Positions 15,057 through 19,401 of a DNA stretch of 19,401 nucleotides are shown here, piece after piece. The notes under the pieces were generated by a model, which saw only the letters and a program-made list of their open reading frames with translations, ran no database searches and was not told the DNA's origin. Origin of the DNA: an uncultured Lachnospiraceae bacterium (lineage in GTDB: Bacteria > Bacillota_A > Clostridia > Lachnospirales > Lachnospiraceae); contig CAJUQU010000045.1 of assembly GCA_910588595.1 (NCBI GenBank), positions 1 to 19,401 of the forward strand. The letters run 5' to 3'. A program made the translations under genes and the position numbers. The stretch's first letter is position 1, and each line of letters opens with the position of its first letter.

Positions 15057-16014
15057 TCCTCTCACCCCTCTTTCTGATCTTCTTCTCCAGCCGTTTCTCT
15101 CTCTTTAATTCACGCTGGTATCGCTTTGCACGTCTCTCGTATACATCCTTGCGTCCCATGATCAGCACCGCAAAGAAGATCACGATCGCCGACTCGATCA
15201 CGGAATACAGCCACGCCATCGCGGAGGCATAACCATAACCGCCCGTCGCAGAGAGCATCGTTTCATATATGAGTACGATCAATGCATTCTGCTCGTTGTT
15301 TGACATAAAGATGACTGTGTACACGACATTCAGCAGGATCATAGGCTTCACGGTCGGAAGCGTGATCTTCCAGAAACATTCCCACTTGGAACCGCCGTCC
15401 ATCTTCGCCGCCTCGTAGAGCGAAGTGTCGATCTTCTGCAGTGCCGCAAGGAATATCAGTATCTGTACGCCGGAGTACCAGAGCAGTGTGATCATGTTGC
15501 TGAACACGCTCGTGATACTCACGGCGAGCAAATGCGGCAGATACTCGTCCAAAAGCTGTTCGATCATCGTCACATTCATCATTGGAATGCTCGCTGCCTC
15601 CTGGTCTGCCAGCTGCTGCATGACAGGTCCGCTGGCGATGATGATCGGGAGGAAAAATATCATTCGAAAGATTCCCCTGCAGGAGATCTTCTGATTCAGG
15701 AGCATCGCTATGATCAGAGAGAATGCCACAATGACCGGCACCGCGATCAGCGTCTCGAGCAGGTAGGACTCCAGCCCCATGATGAAGTCCGGGTCTTTCA
15801 GGAAGATCTGGCTGTAGTTCTCAAATCCGACATAGAGCTTTGCCATGCCCTGCGGGAGCAGCTTGATCTTGTTGAGGGAGTACCCAAAGGACTGCACCAT
15901 GGGCCACAGCACCAGCACCAGGATTCCGATGAGCCACGGCAGTATGAAAAGATATCCGATCGCATTCTCCCTGCGCTCAAGCTGTCCGGGCTTTATTTTT
16001 CTATTGTTCTTCAT
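14992..16014 (-). CDS. Carbohydrate ABC transporter permease, MalF/UgpA-like, with basic tail
   Basis: A 340-residue permease partner of the MalG-like subunit. TM1 is at about 19-42 (IGYLFILPWLIGILVLVLW), with further helices near 87-106, 114-131, 162-190, 224-238 and 271-286. The EAA loop YEAAKMDGGSKWECFWKITL lies at 200-219. After the last helix there is an unusual cytoplasmic tail (about 288-340) of nearly uninterrupted Lys, Arg and Glu, predicted as a long charged helix. A short insertion, QLADQEAASIPMMN, follows TM3. The start is 3 bases after the DUF5696 gene stop, so these are one transcript. Its last 65 bases overlap the MalG-like gene. Confidence 0.92.
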   Translation of the reverse strand: MKNNRKIKPGQLERRENAIGYLFILPWLIGILVLVLWPMVQSFGYSLNKIKLLPQGMAKLYVGFENYSQIFLKDPDFIMGLESYLLETLIAVPVIVAFSLIIAMLLNQKISCRGIFRMIFFLPIIIASGPVMQQLADQEAASIPMMNVTMIEQLLDEYLPHLLAVSITSVFSNMITLLWYSGVQILIFLAALQKIDTSLYEAAKMDGGSKWECFWKITLPTVKPMILLNVVYTVIFMSNNEQNALIVLIYETMLSATGGYGYASAMAWLYSVIESAIVIFFAVLIMGRKDVYERRAKRYQRELKREKRLEKKIRKRGERNERNYAKQKEKRERKQSKKSA

Positions 16015-16017
16015 CCC

Positions 16018-18309
16018 TCACTCACCCCCTATCACATATGAAAGCGCCGGAACGGTCACATCTTCCGCCTTGCGTTCTGTCTCATCATAATTGATGTACA
16101 GCTTTACACCATTGTCATACGTCACAATTGTGACACCAGTGTCAGTTATCTCATGATTGACGATCATGCTGCCTTTCGTGCGCTCACTGACCTCGCTCAG
16201 CTCATCATAATAGTTCAATATCTGATCACGGTACACGGAGTACTGTGCGGTGTACACATCGCTGGAATTCGTGTAGATCAGCTCAGAAGGATTCTCGTAG
16301 GTCAGGTAGAATGAAGGATAGATCCCTGTCTCCACCAGCTTTAGGAAATATTCCCTCTCGTTCGCCTCAAAGTTCACATAGTCACCGTACATCGGCAGGA
16401 TGCCTTTCAGTGCGATAGACAGGAACGGAACACTCTGATCTGTATAAATGTAATCTGAATCTGCGATCGGCATATCGACGATCGCCTTTGCATACTGCCA
16501 GTAGCACTGAACCGGCGCTTCGAGCATGAGATCCATGTTTTCACTGATCTGCCGCAGCGCTTCCCCATACAGATACTTTGACACCAGACGAGTCTGCATC
16601 GTGTCGCCCATCGTGTAGGTAAACATCGTGTTTCCGATCTCTGACAGCGCGATCTTGTTCACTCCTTTTTTGACAAAATTCTTCTGCAGCAACTGCAGGT
16701 TCTGGAGCGACTTCTGCGGTGTCCAGTACACGAACTCACGGTACACATTCTGATAAGTGTCCTGCGTGTACAGACGTTTATCCATCTTCTTGACCGTGTC
16801 GAACGTCGTGTTGCCCGTCTCCGTATTTGCCCGCACACCGTCCGTGAAGAGATAGAAGTCAATGTTCTTCCCCTCGCATTCGTCCATGAGTTTTGACAGT
16901 TCCCTCGCCCCGCCGATACTGCTGTCCACATCGTACGAGGTGACAGGCAGATCAAAGATGCCGCCGTCCTGCCATCCCTTATAGATCGAAAGGATATCCG
17001 TCACCCCCTCACTTTCAAGGTCTGCATAGATCTCCCTGATATTGTCGACCGTCGTCACAGGCGCGTCCTTTTTCCACAGCATCCAGTTCTCAACGTCCAG
17101 CCCCAGGAAATCAAGCCTTACCTTAAAATCGTCCTCGACCTTGACCAGTTCGTCCTTCTCGATCAGATAATCCCTGTAGCGCTTCGCAAGACCTGTGTAA
17201 TTGGCGTCCGCTCCGTCGACAAACATATATCTGACATTAATGTCATATTTGATCCTGTCCGTGACCTTCGTCACAGAACCACCCGAGTTGGAAGTCGGCT
17301 GGATATATGTGGTACATTTCCGGAATGCCGCTGTGATCCAGTTGTAATCGGAATATGCGCCGTTTGGCGTCGCATAGATGGACGCTTCCTCATCGCCGCT
17401 CTCTATGATCGCAAGATAACCCATCTCGTCATCGGTGTGTACCATGCCGTACACCGGAGCCAGGATCATCTCCGCATCATTGTGCGTCTCGTAGCTGTCC
17501 CAGAGCAGGGACAACACATACGACTCACCGACACCGATATCAGAACCGTACACTTTCTGTACATAGCCGGAATCAAAGCGTCCGTCCTTGTCATCGAGGT
17601 AGATCAGCGCACCGTTTCCGTCCGGCACGAACATGTACCCCTCCTTCTCGCCAAGTCTCGAACTGCCAAGCAGCGGGAATACATAAATGTTACCGATCTT
17701 CTTGTTATCCGCATTCTCATAGATGGAACTCTCCGGGATACATGCCGTGATGCTGCCGTCGTCGTAGAGCTTTACCTCCGCCTCGAAACCGAGCTCCTGG
17801 GTGGGATAATCCAGCTTTGCACGGAATCCGCCCGGTATCATCTCGACGCTCACCTGCGCGCCGCTTCCCTCGATCCCGAGCTTGCGCTGCATCGTGTTCG
17901 TCTCTTCCTGCAGCTCCACAACGATGCCTGACTGCAGGAATCCCTTCCATGTCTCATTGACGCTTCCAAGCCGCTCCTCGTCGCGCACTGTGGACTCCAT
18001 CACCGCGCCGGTCTTCGTGTTCTTGACGATAATGGAGAGCGCAGGCTCATACAGATACAGTTCATAGCTGTCGTTCGCCGCCACCAGATGATGCCCGTCA
18101 AGTTCCCTGGAGGTGTCGACCGCTCCATCGCTCAACGCTGCACCGGGCGCGCTCACCGTCCCCTGCAGATCGCTGACATTCAGGCTGTCCTTCCCTCCTG
18201 ACTTGGAAGCCATCACTGCGACTGCGATGATCACGATAATGACCAGAATGGCAATGATCAATTTGATGAGGCTTTTGCCCATTTTCTTCATATTTAATTT
18301 AGCTTCCAA
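16018..18309 (-). CDS. Membrane-anchored DUF5696-type protein, probable glycan-active enzyme
   Basis: A 763-residue protein with a single N-terminal membrane anchor (about 13-34) and a large outer part. Residues about 60-330 look beta-rich (LYEPALSIIVKNTKTGAV, EGYMFVPDGNGALIYLDD), like a sugar-binding sandwich. Residues about 395-640 alternate strands and helices as in a TIM barrel: LDFLGLDVENWML, VTDILSIYKGWQDGG, NIDFYLFTDGVRA, NKIALSEIGNTMF. D490 and E557, at the ends of predicted strands, are candidate catalytic acids. I recall DUF5696 proteins encoded beside sugar importers and Yip1 proteins in Firmicutes, but know no proven reaction. The start may be TTG 18309 (GAGGTGG upstream, 11-base overlap with the preceding gene) or ATG 18291. 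The gene ends 3 bases before the MalF-like gene. Confidence 0.8.
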   Translation of the reverse strand: MEAKLNMKKMGKSLIKLIIAILVIIVIIAVAVMASKSGGKDSLNVSDLQGTVSAPGAALSDGAVDTSRELDGHHLVAANDSYELYLYEPALSIIVKNTKTGAVMESTVRDEERLGSVNETWKGFLQSGIVVELQEETNTMQRKLGIEGSGAQVSVEMIPGGFRAKLDYPTQELGFEAEVKLYDDGSITACIPESSIYENADNKKIGNIYVFPLLGSSRLGEKEGYMFVPDGNGALIYLDDKDGRFDSGYVQKVYGSDIGVGESYVLSLLWDSYETHNDAEMILAPVYGMVHTDDEMGYLAIIESGDEEASIYATPNGAYSDYNWITAAFRKCTTYIQPTSNSGGSVTKVTDRIKYDINVRYMFVDGADANYTGLAKRYRDYLIEKDELVKVEDDFKVRLDFLGLDVENWMLWKKDAPVTTVDNIREIYADLESEGVTDILSIYKGWQDGGIFDLPVTSYDVDSSIGGARELSKLMDECEGKNIDFYLFTDGVRANTETGNTTFDTVKKMDKRLYTQDTYQNVYREFVYWTPQKSLQNLQLLQKNFVKKGVNKIALSEIGNTMFTYTMGDTMQTRLVSKYLYGEALRQISENMDLMLEAPVQCYWQYAKAIVDMPIADSDYIYTDQSVPFLSIALKGILPMYGDYVNFEANEREYFLKLVETGIYPSFYLTYENPSELIYTNSSDVYTAQYSVYRDQILNYYDELSEVSERTKGSMIVNHEITDTGVTIVTYDNGVKLYINYDETERKAEDVTVPALSYVIGGE

Positions 18310-19401
18310 TTCTATACACCACCTCTCGCAATACAGAGCTTATGAAGTCGATCACCTGTGAGAACAATACATAAATGATACAGATCAAAAGGGAAAGTAT
18401 CAGTACGGTAAACGCCGTGAGCGCCAGCGCCTTGGCAGTCTCCTTCACCGTAAAATTGTTCATCTCCTTCACCGAGATCAGCAGAAGTATCACGATCCAC
18501 ACGAGCACAATGATGTTTGCAAATGAGATCAGGAACACTTCATTATAAGTAAGTACATTTGACAGGATCACTACAAACGGCTTGATGATGATGAACGGTG
18601 TCAGGCAGTACGCGTAAGCGCAGTACAGTTCCTTGAGGAACGCCTCGCCCTCGTTGATCGTCACCACCAGATAATTGCAGAGCGTCAGCCCGGCAAAGAT
18701 CACAAGCACCGTGCCGATATCCGTGATGATGTCATAGCGCCCTTCCCTCACTGTCTTTACGAGGAAACCGCTGAAATACTTCTCAATGATCGAGACGATG
18801 ATATACGCTGCGAGCAGTATATTCGCACAGGCAAAGCTCGCCTTCCCCTCCCGTTTCACACCGTAACAGCCGTCAAACGGATGCCGCATAAAGTGCAGGC
18901 TGTACTTGATGCTTCCAAGGAGCGGTACTTTCTGCGAGAGCCGTGCCGGCGCCCCGTCCACACCGTATCTGACCAGCTGGCGCTTTTTGTATAGGCTGAG
19001 TGCCACCGCAAGTACCACGATCACCGCCACCGCAAGTACCAGATAGTTTCTGATCCAGATATTTCTGACCTCCCAGAACGCGTCGGAATAACCGTCCGCA
19101 GACTTTGCAAGCTTGAAGTACCGCAGCGCCTCGGTGTAGTTCTCCTCCTGCAGGTACGCATGCCCCATCGCCTGGTTGGCATAGTCAAACATGCTGTTCA
19201 TCTGCAGGACTTTTTCGAGCGGTTCCTTGCTCTCTGTGTATCTTCCCTTTGAGAAGAGATATAACGCCTCGTGAAGAAGGTTGGTAAACTCTGTCGGTGT
19301 AAAGATATGTACCTGCCTCTTGTCGGAATCCAACAGATAGATCCTGTCGGAAACGTCCACCGCGATCGCTTCCACCTTGTTGCACAGTCCGATCCGCTGG
19401 C
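18299..19401 (-). CDS. NHL/TPR-Yip1 domain membrane protein (5' end outside window)
   Basis: The frame is open across the right edge (QRIGLCNKVEAIAVD), so at least the N-terminus is missing. The visible part starts with the end of a beta-propeller-like (NHL) region (IAVDVSDRIYLLDSDKRQ), then a TPR-like helical pair (EALYLFSKGRYTESKEPLEK, AMGHAYLQEENYTEALRYF). A helix near the middle (NYLVLAVAVIVVLAVALSLY) is followed by a Yip1-type integral membrane domain of five or more helices over the last 200 residues (LGSIKYSLHFMRHPFDG onward), ending in YRIGS. An outer propeller plus TPR joined to a membrane core suggests a scaffold or sensor for the glycan machinery. Its stop overlaps the putative TTG start of the DUF5696 gene. 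The molecular role is unknown. Confidence 0.8.
   Translation of the reverse strand, partial: QRIGLCNKVEAIAVDVSDRIYLLDSDKRQVHIFTPTEFTNLLHEALYLFSKGRYTESKEPLEKVLQMNSMFDYANQAMGHAYLQEENYTEALRYFKLAKSADGYSDAFWEVRNIWIRNYLVLAVAVIVVLAVALSLYKKRQLVRYGVDGAPARLSQKVPLLGSIKYSLHFMRHPFDGCYGVKREGKASFACANILLAAYIIVSIIEKYFSGFLVKTVREGRYDIITDIGTVLVIFAGLTLCNYLVVTINEGEAFLKELYCAYAYCLTPFIIIKPFVVILSNVLTYNEVFLISFANIIVLVWIVILLLISVKEMNNFTVKETAKALALTAFTVLILSLLICIIYVLFSQVIDFISSVLREVVYRIGS

Overview
The window looks like chromosomal DNA of a gut-type Clostridia, probably Lachnospiraceae. The evidence is AGGAGG-type ribosome binding sites, moderate GC, clostridial conjugative-element debris, and a carbohydrate operon of the Firmicutes pattern. 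Almost every real gene is on the minus strand, so gene order below runs from high to low coordinates.

Right part (19401 to about 10300): a polysaccharide-use operon. In transcription order it encodes an NHL/TPR-Yip1 membrane protein (cut by the window edge), a membrane-anchored DUF5696-type protein, two carbohydrate ABC permeases (MalF-like and MalG-like, genes overlapping), a sugar-binding lipoprotein, a strong terminator, and a secreted GH43 endo-arabinanase lipoprotein. No transporter ATPase is present, so the importer presumably uses a shared MsmX-type ATPase encoded elsewhere. The picture is extracellular attack on arabinan-like glycan followed by oligosaccharide capture and import.

Middle (about 10400 to 8850): mobile-element wreckage. 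It holds a structured non-coding stretch with several inverted repeats, a frameshifted 102-codon gene with a good promoter and ribosome binding site, a serine recombinase remnant broken by frameshifts and lacking both ends, and a short relaxase-like fragment fused behind it.

Left part (about 8850 to 180): a six-gene operon of the bacitracin-sensor (Bce) type, probably element cargo. A TTGTAT-17-TATAAT promoter precedes a leader with a long hairpin and a very basic small ORF whose stop overlaps the start of an OmpR-family response regulator. Next come an intramembrane-sensing histidine kinase and two consecutive ATPase plus FtsX-type permease pairs. Between the two pairs lies a 127-bp gap with 11-bp direct repeats and a palindrome just upstream of an extended -10 element, a good candidate for the regulator's binding site. 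A perfect hairpin with a T tract ends the operon. The expected role is sensing and resisting a cell-envelope-active peptide or antibiotic; the substrate cannot be read from the sequence.

The first 180 bases hold only short open frames, one with an excellent ribosome binding site.
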